Below the pieces are notes generated by a model that saw nothing but the letters and a program-made list of their open reading frames with translations, made no database searches and was not told the DNA's origin. From Eubacteriales Family XIII. Incertae Sedis bacterium (GTDB taxonomy: Bacteria; Bacillota; Clostridia; Peptostreptococcales; Anaerovoracaceae), in assembly GCA_031290135.1 (NCBI GenBank), contig JAITOE010000250.1, positions 1 to 40,747 of the forward strand: a stretch of DNA of 40,747 nucleotides, read 5' to 3'. The translations under genes and the position numbers were made by a program. Shown in pieces: positions 27,501-34,032 of the stretch (positions are counted from its first letter, which is position 1; each line of letters starts with the position of its first letter).

Positions 27501-29700
27501 CACCGGCGTCCTGTCCAAAACGGGAGCCTGGCCCAGCAAGGAAACACGTTACGGGGAAATCACCCCCGCGGTCATCCTTGCCGGAAACAACTTCAGCGGC
27601 TGGACGCCGGATCCCGTGCCTGCGTCCACCTGCAAACAGGTCAACTGCTACACGCGCGCCCAGATCACCGCCCTCACGCCGGAAGGCGCGGCGGCGGTTC
27701 TCGGCGCGGGCTACAAGGCGGACGTGAACGGCGTCAACGGCGGTTCCACGCCGTTGCTGGCCTGGGAGGGCGGCACGGCCGACACGGCGGCATACGGCGT
27801 GTCGTTCAGCGTCACGGGTGCGGCGGATTACGCCGTGGCGGTCTACACGGACAGCGCACGGACGCAGACTGCGGAGGCGGACGCGCCGGGCCTGTACACG
27901 CTGACTTCGGGGACGTATTACTACGCGGTCTCCGCGCCGGGCTGCGTGACGGAACGCGGCACGGTTGCGGTCAACCGGCCTGACATCACCGTGACGGTGG
28001 CGCTCCGCGCGGCGGCGGCAGTCACCTTCCGCGTAACGCCCGCGGACGCGGCTCTCACGGTTACGGGCGGCGCAAAGACGGCGGCGCCGGACAGCGCAGA
28101 GGGAGGCGTGTACGCCTTCAGCCTCTATGCGGGCGACAGCTACGTCTATTCCGCCTACGCGCCGGGACACAACGGGGCGACCCTTGAGTTCGCGGCGGCG
28201 GAGGGCGGCAGCATCGAAGTCGCGCTCACCGCGTCCGGCCACCCGGAAAACGGGGGCGGCGGCGACGCGGACAGCTTAATCTACGGGACGGGCAACCCCG
28301 GCAAAACCAGCACGGTCACGGAGGGCGGCACCTACTACGTCGGCAAAGGCGCCACGGGCACCCTGACCATAACGGCGGCGTCTGAGGTCATCCTCGTGGG
28401 CACGGGCGTCGGCGTCAGCGACAAGTATGAAAACCTGTACGTAAACTGCACCGAACCGGGCACGGATCTGGTCCTCAAGGACATCTACGTCAGCAACACG
28501 GTCGGCGCGGCAAACATGATAGGCTTCCGGGGCGACGGCAACGTGCTGCGGTTCAGCGGCACGAGCGTCCTTGACCAGAACACGGGCGCGACCGGCTACG
28601 CGATGATACACGTCAACACGGCCGCGTCGCTGGCCGTCGGCGGCGTCACAGCCGGAGACAGGCTGTACTTCTACAAGAGCGAACAGGGCGCGGGCATCGG
28701 CGGCAACACCGGCGAATACAATGGCAACATCACCATAACCGGCGGCAACCTGTTCATGAAGAACAGCAAACAGGGCGCGCTGATCGGCTCCGGCAGCACC
28801 ATCAATTCCGCAAGCACGGGCAGCCCCGGCAGCATAACCGTCAGCAGAGGCACGCTGAACCTCATCGCGGTCTCCCGCAGCGCGGCCATAGGCGGCAGCG
28901 CGGGCGGCAGCGGGGCCGCGGGCGGGACGGACGTCTACATCGGGCCGGACGCGAACGTGAACGTCAACGTGGACTATTCCGGCGCGGCCATAGGCGGCGG
29001 CGGGTACGCCGAGGGCAACGACTCGAACGGCGGCGCCCTGCATTACACGGGCGGCTCCATCAGGACGTACCTTGACGTCAACGCCGTCGAAGGCGACGGG
29101 GTTTCTCTGTGGGGCGGCATCACGACGCCCGGCGTACACGGCAACGCCGCGATCACGGCGGCAATAGTGGATGGGGACGGCGCGCCGGTTTACCTGCTGA
29201 CTTTTGACACGGGAATTTTGCAAGCCCCGGCGGGTGCTTTCACCGTTAAGGACGGCGGCACGGTCATTTATAGCGGCGACCTGCACAGGTATAAATTCGT
29301 CAACGAAACTCTGCAGAAACAGCAGCAAATCAGCGTCATCTACACGATAGGCAACTGGGCGCCCTTAGACGACCCGAACCTGTATCTCTATCTGACGGCG
29401 GGGAACCACGCGCTGACGGTCAACGGCGAGGCGTTCACGGCCGCATGGGACGCGGAAACGGAGACGTTCACGGTCACGGCCGGCGCGGATCCCGGCACGG
29501 GCGAACCCGGCGAAGCCGGTTCCGGCGACCTTGACGGCGACGGAACCGTGACCGTAACCGACGCCCTGCTCACGGCGGGCGCGGTCCTCAGCATAGGGAA
29601 CCTGACGCCCGCCCAGATCCTGGCGGCCGACATGGACGACGACGGACACATTACAATGAAAGACGTGATCCTCATCGCCCGGAAGGCGGCGGGTCTGTAA
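24571..29700 (+). CDS. 1709-aa multidomain exoprotein with C-terminal dockerin
   Basis: Signal peptide (residues 1-34, ending NVSAA). Then a beta-helix (about 40-250), InlB/Flg-like bacterial repeats (about 275-480), two fibronectin III-like modules beginning LAPPALSAAAAGI and LDPPVLSAVPAAV, a GLUG-rich region (about 690-1060: IGLFGYVKGG, IGGIAGAAGS, AAGIAGQFGGG), a PEGA-like segment, and a second beta-helix (about 1245-1510). The C-terminus (1652-1708) is a type I dockerin: DLDGDGTVTVTD and DMDDDGHITMKD are the duplicated calcium loops. A dockerin docks onto a cohesin, so the protein is probably displayed on a scaffoldin or cell surface. No cohesin is in the window. RBS GGAGGG lies 9 bp upstream. 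Confidence 0.85.
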   Translation: MLKKSNHRRALSSLLAVVFMITIFTAPGISNVSAADISGTISESSTWSNGDIVSADLTIAGGMAEESPVVITVTGTVEVKAKITIASGYVKIAGGGTLIKTGSGTKEFLQMTGGCLTLENIILDGNNITGATKSLVDINAGTSATLIMNEGTVLRNNINTSASMTAGTVLLRGKTSEFIMNGGEIKDNTLGFGGAVHIHANTTNFTMNGGSISNNANTNADHKDNIAISSNVENPNINITPKATISISGGFDTAKVLQVKSIPLSVTPAEGFPVSSITINGEPQTPVDGVYPFNMRDVNTGLVVTMGDPGGDPDPDPGDPVYDGGSYAATGHAGYGGTISADAATGEFTVTATEGGYVIDEILIDGVPLAGVQGETGAGYIFPGATQGGYHSIVATFAYTVNFNSPANGTLSVSRGDTTLQSGDIVRGGEILTVTATPDNGYEIDTFIMVGLTRIDGTDTYTVTAQRGEPAPSITAAFAPSAQAKTRLAPPALSAAAAGITADSVTLAIPALSAQDPSAAAEYQISGDHGATYGAWQTSPAFTGLAAGTMYHFRARYAAGDTVNFTDSEAGSSVSFYTSAGGTQTTKLDPPVLSAVPAAVTANSVTLAAPAPSAQEPGATLLYRVSPDGTAYGSSQTGPSFSNLTADTAYYFQACYQSTGTGDFTHSDYGAAVQIRTAEDLRPDLPAPPADTDGYYLLSTADHLRWYRDEVNFGNYGASARLTADIDLSGTGNWTPIGKTYDTYTGSFDGNGKGISGLGITAADTSYIGLFGYVKGGEVKDLTVRGSIVCGGVVYIGGIAGAAGSGAKFTGCVSYVDITGEHNAGGIVCDATSGGAQIENCLNYGNISVAGTAGGITYRLSSSLGEHNSITGCGNYGDISGVNAAGIAGQFGGGEIRGCFNKGSVAASAVTVSPIRVAGIVMAVSSNDVTITDCYNTGAVSGHFGEGKQDAEPYVAGIFSGYRMGLHTGIVISNCYNTGVLSKTGAWPSKETRYGEITPAVILAGNNFSGWTPDPVPASTCKQVNCYTRAQITALTPEGAAAVLGAGYKADVNGVNGGSTPLLAWEGGTADTAAYGVSFSVTGAADYAVAVYTDSARTQTAEADAPGLYTLTSGTYYYAVSAPGCVTERGTVAVNRPDITVTVALRAAAAVTFRVTPADAALTVTGGAKTAAPDSAEGGVYAFSLYAGDSYVYSAYAPGHNGATLEFAAAEGGSIEVALTASGHPENGGGGDADSLIYGTGNPGKTSTVTEGGTYYVGKGATGTLTITAASEVILVGTGVGVSDKYENLYVNCTEPGTDLVLKDIYVSNTVGAANMIGFRGDGNVLRFSGTSVLDQNTGATGYAMIHVNTAASLAVGGVTAGDRLYFYKSEQGAGIGGNTGEYNGNITITGGNLFMKNSKQGALIGSGSTINSASTGSPGSITVSRGTLNLIAVSRSAAIGGSAGGSGAAGGTDVYIGPDANVNVNVDYSGAAIGGGGYAEGNDSNGGALHYTGGSIRTYLDVNAVEGDGVSLWGGITTPGVHGNAAITAAIVDGDGAPVYLLTFDTGILQAPAGAFTVKDGGTVIYSGDLHRYKFVNETLQKQQQISVIYTIGNWAPLDDPNLYLYLTAGNHALTVNGEAFTAAWDAETETFTVTAGADPGTGEPGEAGSGDLDGDGTVTVTDALLTAGAVLSIGNLTPAQILAADMDDDGHITMKDVILIARKAAGL

Positions 29701-29710
29701 GGACGGAAGG

Positions 29711-29945
29711 ACGCTGGATTGCTTCGCTCCGCTCGCAAAGACAGGCATTCCGTCATTGCGGGGAACGAAGCGATATCCGTCATTGCGGGGAGCGAAGCGA
29801 TATCCGTCTTTGCGAGGAACGCAGCGATATCCGTCATTGCGAGGAGCGAAGCGACGAAGCAACCCAGGTGCAAGAACAGGCACTGGATTGCTTCGCTCCG
29901 CTCGCAAAGACAGGCATTCCGTCATTGCGGGGAACGCAAAGACAT
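29711..29945. repeat. Expanded GTCATTGCGAG-type palindromic repeat with 27-bp tandem units
   Basis: Four 27-bp units (CCGTCATTGCGGGGA... type) start at 29750, 29777, 29804 and 29831, flanked on both sides by the sequence GGATTGCTTCGCTCCGCTCG (29715 and 29884). It is related to the elements at 3889 and 33319 but amplified. The unit is nine codons long, so all frames stay open; these are not genes. Confidence 0.8.
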
Positions 29946-29950
29946 ATGCA

Positions 29951-29983
29951 AGAACGCCCGCCAAACCCGGCGGGCGTTCTTTT
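29951..29983 (+). terminator. Terminator after the dockerin protein gene and repeat block
   Basis: A 12-bp stem (AGAACGCCCGCC / GGCGGGCGTTCT), loop AAACCC, and a T-rich tail TTTGTTT. A copy is at 32004-32032, and a half-copy is at 33295-33308. Confidence 0.85.
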
Positions 29984-30007
29984 GTTTCCCCGGAAATTGA
30001 GGAATAG

Positions 30008-30083
30008 CCCGTTCTCAAGCCAAGCTGCTATTTCGTGCAAGAAAAGACGACCTGACGCGGTTCATATTCACCGTGCGCAAAGA
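30008..30083. repeat. Mosaic: ATPase-promoter fragment joined to a kinase-gene fragment
   Basis: 30011-30053 resembles the start of the ATPase promoter array (GCCAAGCTGCTATTTCGTG, compare 19363 and 30518). It joins directly to 31 bp identical to 17764-17794, the end of the histidine-kinase gene (TGACGCGGTTCATATTCACC and onward). Non-coding junction scar. Confidence 0.8.
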
Positions 30084-30089
30084 GGAGAG

Positions 30090-30148
30090 CCAAAGTTCAT
30101 AGCAATGATGCGCCAAAGTTCATAGCAAACCCTTGACAAAGTTCATAG
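30090..30148 (+). repeat. Three direct repeats, 23-bp period, at an ATPase-remnant promoter
   Basis: CCAAAGTTCATAG at 30090 and 30113, and ACAAAGTTCATAG at 30136; the period is exactly 23 bp. The third copy overlaps a TTGACA -35 box (30133-30138); no convincing -10 box is at optimal spacing. They precede the truncated ATPase at 30178. Confidence 0.82.
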
Positions 30149-30177
30149 TTTGAGGCATTCTGATACAGGGTGATAAA

Positions 30178-30342
30178 ATGAATCCGAATTATTTGAAGCG
30201 AATTTCAGATGAAAAACTGGATCTTTTGCTCCGCGCAAAGGGCGCGGTTTTAATTGAGGGCCCAAAATGGTGCGGCAAAACAAGCACCGGAGAGGAGATG
30301 GCGAAGAGCGTCCTGTATATGCAAGACCCGGACATTCCGTGA
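30178..30342 (+). pseudogene. 5' stub of another DUF4143-type ATPase
   Basis: 54 codons: start, LKRISDEKLDLLL, Walker A region VLIEGPKWCGKTSTGEE, and SVLYMQDPD, then a stop at the junction with a minus-strand toxin fragment. This is the first fifth of a DUF4143 ATPase from a different subfamily than the other genes here. Everything after the MQDPD motif is gone. Its promoter array is intact. Confidence 0.8.
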
Positions 30343-30484
30343 AACCATTGAAATTTCCAATCAAGCGGTGTTCGCGGCATTTGGACGGCAGAGGATTTTC
30401 GCATATCAGGTCAAACATGACGGCTTTAATCTTGAAGATCTCCTTTCCGCGCCTGTTCATACGGTTCCTTGCTGTTTTGCTCAT
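30334..30484 (-). pseudogene. Fragment of a YafQ-family (RelE/ParE superfamily) toxin
   Basis: The minus strand encodes NRMNRRGKEIFKIKAV and then ENPLPSKCREHRLIGNFNGF-TEC, matching the core of YafQ-type mRNA interferases (PLPxKYRDHxLxGNYxGxREC). Homology stops at the TEC junction with the ATPase stub, losing the catalytic C-terminal half (IEPDWLLIY-like), and at the N-terminal side it meets an ATPase 3'-end fragment. No antitoxin gene is adjacent. Dead fragment. Confidence 0.7.
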
Positions 30485-30516
30485 GCCGTCAGGCAGAACA
30501 TTGCATAGAGCGGAAT
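30483..30516. repeat. 34-bp copy of an ATPase 3' end
   Basis: Identical to 32053-32086, the last codons of the minus-strand ATPase at 32.1 kb. With the shared terminator copies at 29951 and 32004, it suggests that the block between them was inserted into a duplicate of the same terminator/ATPase-end sequence. Confidence 0.85.
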
Positions 30517-30522
30517 AGCCAA

Positions 30523-30613
30523 GCTGCGATTTCGTGTAAAAAATGCGACCTGATTATTGCTTTTTCGTGAATAATTCAGATTATTTTACTTGCTTTTTCG
30601 TGCGATATATACT
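30523..30613 (+). promoter_or_regulatory. Promoter with three 33-bp-spaced TTCGTG repeats, ATPase at 30.6 kb
   Basis: Repeat cores TTCGTG at 30531, 30564 and 30597, exactly 33 bp apart, within CTGCGATTTCGTG, TTGCTTTTTCGTG and TTGCTTTTTCGTG. The last copy lies between a weak -35 TTACTT (30586-30591) and -10 TATACT (30608-30613, 16-bp spacer), so a protein bound there would directly affect polymerase. Confidence 0.78.
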
Positions 30614-30643
30614 ATGATAAGAAGCATGAAAGAAGGGCGCGAC

Positions 30644-31987
30644 ATGAATTTGAAACGGAAAATTTACGCGGAGATGCTGAAATGGAAAGCCGGAAGCGAC
30701 GGGACGACCGCCCTGCTGATAAACGGCGCCCGCCGCACCGGAAAAAGCTATATTTGCGAAAGCTTTGCTCGGAACGAGTACAGGAGCCATATAACAATTG
30801 ATTTCGGCAACGCGCCGAAAGAGATACCGGATCTTTTTTTGAACGAAAGCGCCGACCTCGACCTGTTTTTCCTGAAGCTCTCCGCGTTTTATTCAACCGC
30901 GCTGCACAGGCGCCAGTCGGTCATTATTTTCGATGAAGTGCAGCAATGCCCGCGGGCGCGCCAGCTAATCAAATATCTGGTCGCCGACGGCCGGTATGAT
31001 TACATAGAGACCGGTTCGCTCATCGGGCTGAAAAAGAACGTAAAGGACATTATCATTCCGTCGGAAGAGGAACACATGGAGATGTTCCCGCTTGATTTTG
31101 AAGAATTCCTCTGGGCGACGGGGGACGAAACGGCAGTCCCGCTGTTAAAACAATGTTTCGCTTCAAAAACACCGCTCGGCCAGCCCCTGCACAGAAAAAT
31201 CATGAACGATTTCCGGCAATATGCTTTAGTCGGCGGGATGCCGCAGGCCGTTCTGGAGTACGCAAAATCCAAAGATTTCGGGGCGGTCGATGCCGTCAAA
31301 CGGCGCATCCTCCGGCTTTACCGTGATGATGTTTCAAAATTTGCCGAAGGCTACGAAGACAAGGTGTTTGCTATTTTTGACGGGATTCCGGGGCAGCTTT
31401 CCAAAAAAGAAAAAAAATACAAGCTGTCGTCGCTGGCAAAGGAGGCCCGTTTCCGCAGCCATGAAGACTCCTTTGTCTGGCTGAACGAAGCCATGATTGT
31501 CAACGCCTGCTTCAACGCGACGGATCCGACAATCGGGCTGGCGCTGAACATGGACCGCCTGACGCAAAAATGCTATATGGCCGACACCGGGCTTTTGGTC
31601 ACGCTTGCTTTTTGGGATTTGCCTTTTGCGGAAAACGATCTGTACAAGGCTGTTTTGTTTGACAGGCTGGACGTTAACGAAGGCATGATCATGGAAAACA
31701 TAGTGGCGCAGATGCTGAGGTTTAACCGCCACAGACTGTATTTCTACTCCCGCAGCGACGCCCTGAAACGTGAAAACCACATGGAGATCGACTTTTTGGT
31801 CGCCCGCGGGAAAAAGATTTCGCCGGTTGAAGTCAAGTCAGGAAACTACAGATCCCATTCATCCCTTGACAAGTTCAAAAAGAAATTCTCGTCCCGCCTG
31901 GGCGATTCCTTTATCCTATATGCCAAAGATGTTGCCGTGAAAGATGACATTGTCCACCTGCCGCTGTACATGGCCATGTTCCTTTGA
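30644..31987 (+). CDS. AAA ATPase with C-terminal DUF4143 domain
   Basis: 447 aa from the ATG at 30644 (AAGAAGG 7 bp upstream; an ATG at 30626 is possible). Walker A GARRTGKS (28-35), Walker B SVIIFDEVQQC (92-102), sensor-like YIETGSLIGL, MEMFPLDFEEFLWA, and YALVGGMPQAVLEYA. The DUF4143 part ends with HMEIDFLVARG and ISPVEVKSGN (nuclease-fold strand pair) and the family C-terminus LPLYMAMFL, identical to that of the 17.9-kb ATPase. All expected motifs are intact, so it is probably functional; the activity is unknown. Upstream: triple-repeat promoter. Downstream: a bidirectional terminator shared with a convergent, defective relative. Confidence 0.87.
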   Translation: MNLKRKIYAEMLKWKAGSDGTTALLINGARRTGKSYICESFARNEYRSHITIDFGNAPKEIPDLFLNESADLDLFFLKLSAFYSTALHRRQSVIIFDEVQQCPRARQLIKYLVADGRYDYIETGSLIGLKKNVKDIIIPSEEEHMEMFPLDFEEFLWATGDETAVPLLKQCFASKTPLGQPLHRKIMNDFRQYALVGGMPQAVLEYAKSKDFGAVDAVKRRILRLYRDDVSKFAEGYEDKVFAIFDGIPGQLSKKEKKYKLSSLAKEARFRSHEDSFVWLNEAMIVNACFNATDPTIGLALNMDRLTQKCYMADTGLLVTLAFWDLPFAENDLYKAVLFDRLDVNEGMIMENIVAQMLRFNRHRLYFYSRSDALKRENHMEIDFLVARGKKISPVEVKSGNYRSHSSLDKFKKKFSSRLGDSFILYAKDVAVKDDIVHLPLYMAMFL

Positions 31988-32003
31988 GCCTTTTATAAGC
32001 CGG

Positions 32004-32032
32004 CGCCCGCCAAACCCGGCGGGCGTTCTTTT
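32004..32032. terminator. Bidirectional terminator between two convergent ATPase genes
   Basis: An 8-bp GC stem (CGCCCGCC / GGCGGGCG), loop AAACCC, followed by TTCTTTT; copy of the one at 29951. Confidence 0.82.
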
Positions 32033-32050
32033 GCGGTTCTCCGGAAATTA

Positions 32051-33232
32051 TTATGCCGTCAGGCAGAACATTGCATAGAGCGGAATGCTTTTTATGCCGT
32101 TTTCAAAGCCGAAGTTTTTGGCCGACACCCGTATGGAATAAACGGGCTTGTAAATGTCCCGGTAAGCCCGCAGGCTTTTGGAGCGCACGTTCTCGGCCGA
32201 CTTCGCTTCCAGTGGGATGATGTCGCCGGATTTTTCCTGAAAGACAAAATCCACCTTGGCTTTGCCCTGCGAAGCCCAGTAGTACGGCGTGACGTCGGCC
32301 GCCACAAGCGCCTGGCAGATATAGTTTTCCGCAAGCGCGCCCTTGAACCCGTCAAAGGTGTGGGCAGCATGAAGAACCGCGCCGGGGGGGATGCCGAACT
32401 TGGAACACAGCAGCCCCGTGTCCGCCATGTAGACCTTGAACGTTTCGTTTTCGGCGTATGCGGACAGCGGCAGTTTGCCCTCCGTCACATGGACGCACGT
32501 GTGGATCATGCCCGCCGCCTTCAGCCAGTCCAGCGCGACGGCGTAATCGCCCGCCCGCGCCCCGGACCGAATGACCTTGTACTGGAATTTATGGTTTTCC
32601 TTGGCAAGCTGCGCCGGAACCGAAGCCCATGCCGCCATGATGCGGTTTGTTTCCTGCGGCGTGGCGTATTTCGCCATGTCCGCGATGTAGGAATCGTTCA
32701 GCGTCCGCTGCAGGGCCGCGACAAAGTCAAAATCCCGCTTGCCGGCGTATTCCTGCACGGCGCGGGGCATGCCGCCGACGACAAGATAGGTCTTGTACCA
32801 GTCCATCGCCGTATCATGAAGCGACAAGGGCGTGAAACCGTCATAGGCTTCGCGGATGAGGCCGCATAGCGCGTTTTGGCCGACAGCCCACAAAAATTCC
32901 TCAAAGTCCATTGGGAAGAGCCGGAGCATGTCCACCTTGCCGACGGGGAAAGAGAAATTTTCGCGCTTCATGGCGACGCCGAGCAGGATGGTCTGGCCGC
33001 TCCGGGCGGCAAGCTCCCGGACAATGCGCACGGGGTTCAGGTCGCGCGCAAAGACGGCGGGGGTCTCCATGGAGTCCTCCATGCTGAAATACGCGACGTT
33101 TTTATAATGCTGTTTCCCGAAAGAAAGCAAGGTGTACGTCTTGCCCACCTGCCGCGCCCCCTGCAGGAGCAAAGGCAGCTTGTCGGGTTTGTTTTTCCAC
33201 GCCAGCAGCGATTTTACAATTTTACGTTCCAT
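32051..33232 (-). CDS. DUF4143 ATPase lacking Walker B (internal deletion)
   Basis: 393 aa. Walker A GARQVGKTY (25-33) is intact, and so are MLRLFPMDFEEFLWAVG, YLVVGGMPRAVQEYA and the DUF4143 end (KVDFVFQ, IIPLEAKSAEN). Between TI (81-82) and LLGVAMKRENFSF (83 on), the whole stretch that in relatives carries Walker B (LIFLDEIQ), the following CP...LKYF helix and the sensor strand is absent, about 35-45 residues, without a frameshift. ATP hydrolysis should be lost. Start at 33232 with AGGTGA 9 bp upstream. No triple repeat precedes it. Either a decaying gene or a regulatory paralogue; the former is more likely among so many scars. Confidence 0.82.
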   Translation of the reverse strand: MERKIVKSLLAWKNKPDKLPLLLQGARQVGKTYTLLSFGKQHYKNVAYFSMEDSMETPAVFARDLNPVRIVRELAARSGQTILLGVAMKRENFSFPVGKVDMLRLFPMDFEEFLWAVGQNALCGLIREAYDGFTPLSLHDTAMDWYKTYLVVGGMPRAVQEYAGKRDFDFVAALQRTLNDSYIADMAKYATPQETNRIMAAWASVPAQLAKENHKFQYKVIRSGARAGDYAVALDWLKAAGMIHTCVHVTEGKLPLSAYAENETFKVYMADTGLLCSKFGIPPGAVLHAAHTFDGFKGALAENYICQALVAADVTPYYWASQGKAKVDFVFQEKSGDIIPLEAKSAENVRSKSLRAYRDIYKPVYSIRVSAKNFGFENGIKSIPLYAMFCLTA

Positions 33233-33254
33233 AAAGTGTCATCACCTCGCGTTT

Positions 33255-33283
33255 ATCGTAACATAAAGACGAAAGGAAGTCAA
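33255..33283 (-). promoter_or_regulatory. Promoter of the Walker B-less ATPase
   Basis: On the minus strand TTGACT (33283-33278), 17-bp spacer, TACGAT (33260-33255). Just upstream is a half-copy of the AAACCCGGCGGGCG terminator and then the palindromic repeat, which may have replaced any repeat array. Confidence 0.65.
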
Positions 33284-33318
33284 GGGCGGAGGGCAAACCC
33301 GGCGGGCGTAACCCCTCC

Positions 33319-33390
33319 GTCATTGCGAGCGAAGCGAAGCAATCCACAGGCACTGGATTGCTTCGTCGCTTCGCTCCTCGCAACGACAAA
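33319..33390. repeat. GTCATTGCGAG-type palindromic element, second copy
   Basis: CGTCATTGCGAGCGAAGC then GAAGCAATCCACAGG-CACTGGATTGCTTCG and CTCCTCGCAACGAC; it matches 3938-4005 with one mismatch seen in the core. Confidence 0.85.
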
Positions 33391-33411
33391 TGGCGCAGCG
33401 GCGCCGTTCAT

Positions 33412-33596
33412 ACCCAAGATTCATAACAGTAACCCGATCATTGCTTTTTCGTGCGGCATACAATATGAACTGAAACGAAAAAACGAAAAAATAACAGAAC
33501 ACGCGTCCTAAAATCTTGTTTTCTGTGTGCGGCTATGCTATACTGAATTTGCCGATAAGCAGTATTAAGAAAGCGTCGGGAGAGGTTGATTATTCA
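33412..33596 (+). repeat. Second copy of ATPase-array remnant plus R-M promoter
   Basis: Starts with the 23-bp dispersed motif (33412-33434), then GATCATTGCTTTTTCGTG, CGGCATACAATATGAACTG, the CGAAAAA motifs, and the whole methylase promoter and RBS. Relative to 19.4-19.75 kb it lacks one 33-bp repeat unit and the 152-bp inverted-repeat element, so it preserves the pre-insertion order. Confidence 0.85.
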
Positions 33597-33638
33597 GTGA
33601 AAATGGCGAGCAAAAAACCAAAAGCAATAGAGCCTTGA
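33597..33638 (+). pseudogene. 13-codon stub of a duplicated cytosine methylase
   Basis: A GTG start with the same RBS, then KMASKKPKAIEP and a stop. The true gene at 19747 reads KTVRKKPKAIELFAG, so the copy breaks at motif I. Nothing of the methylase follows. Confidence 0.85.
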
Positions 33639-33654
33639 AAGGACGTTACGCTTC

Positions 33655-34032
33655 TCATCTGGCGGCATAGATATGGAATTTGACCTTGACCGGGTTGCCG
33701 AGAGTCGCTTTAATCGCATCGTGCAGTTCCGCACAAATGTCCGGGCGGGTCTTGTGCAGGCGGTTTTTGGGGATGGCATCCGCAGTGACGAATAGTTTTC
33801 CGCAGTCTATCAGGGTAATTCTGTCAAACGGGTTCCGCGAAATGTCTGGTTGTTCTATCAGATATTTTGATGTCTGCCCGATAACTCCGAATTTGTAAGA
33901 CTGGCATTTTACCAGTCTTTTTGTGGCGGAAACTTTTTCGGCACAAATGTACATATGCGCAATTTTTGACAAAGCCGAGCTTGCTTCCGGGTACGGTACC
34001 GTGAGGTAGACCACGTTTCTTTCGTCAATCAA
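33655..34032 (-). CDS. 125-aa protein, putative toxin partner of a Panacea-like antitoxin
   Basis: I do not recognise the family. The sequence is basic and soluble (VVYLTVPYPEASSALSKIAH, KSYKF-like KCQSYKFGVIG, DRITLIDCGKLFVTADAIP, VKVKFHIYAAR), with no signal peptide or membrane helix. The TTG start at 34032 has a GAGGGG RBS 8 bp upstream and overlaps the stop of the upstream gene by 8 bp, so the two are coupled. The small size, tight overlap and partner suggest a toxin of a toxin-antitoxin pair; this rests on context only. The alternative is a structural or regulatory accessory protein. Confidence 0.5.
   Translation of the reverse strand: MIDERNVVYLTVPYPEASSALSKIAHMYICAEKVSATKRLVKCQSYKFGVIGQTSKYLIEQPDISRNPFDRITLIDCGKLFVTADAIPKNRLHKTRPDICAELHDAIKATLGNPVKVKFHIYAAR

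Noticed and set aside
26107-29328. Three long minus-strand frames opposite the dockerin protein gene
   Set aside because: Produced by the GC-skewed third positions and repeats of the plus-strand gene; Arg/Ala/Val-rich with no domain or RBS.
29750-29857. CRISPR or coding interpretation of the 27-bp tandem units
   Set aside because: The units abut without spacers and belong to the dispersed palindromic repeat family; open frames arise because 27 is a multiple of three.
30178-30342. Genuine small 54-aa protein
   Set aside because: It is colinear with the first part of DUF4143 ATPases and ends exactly at a junction with foreign sequence.
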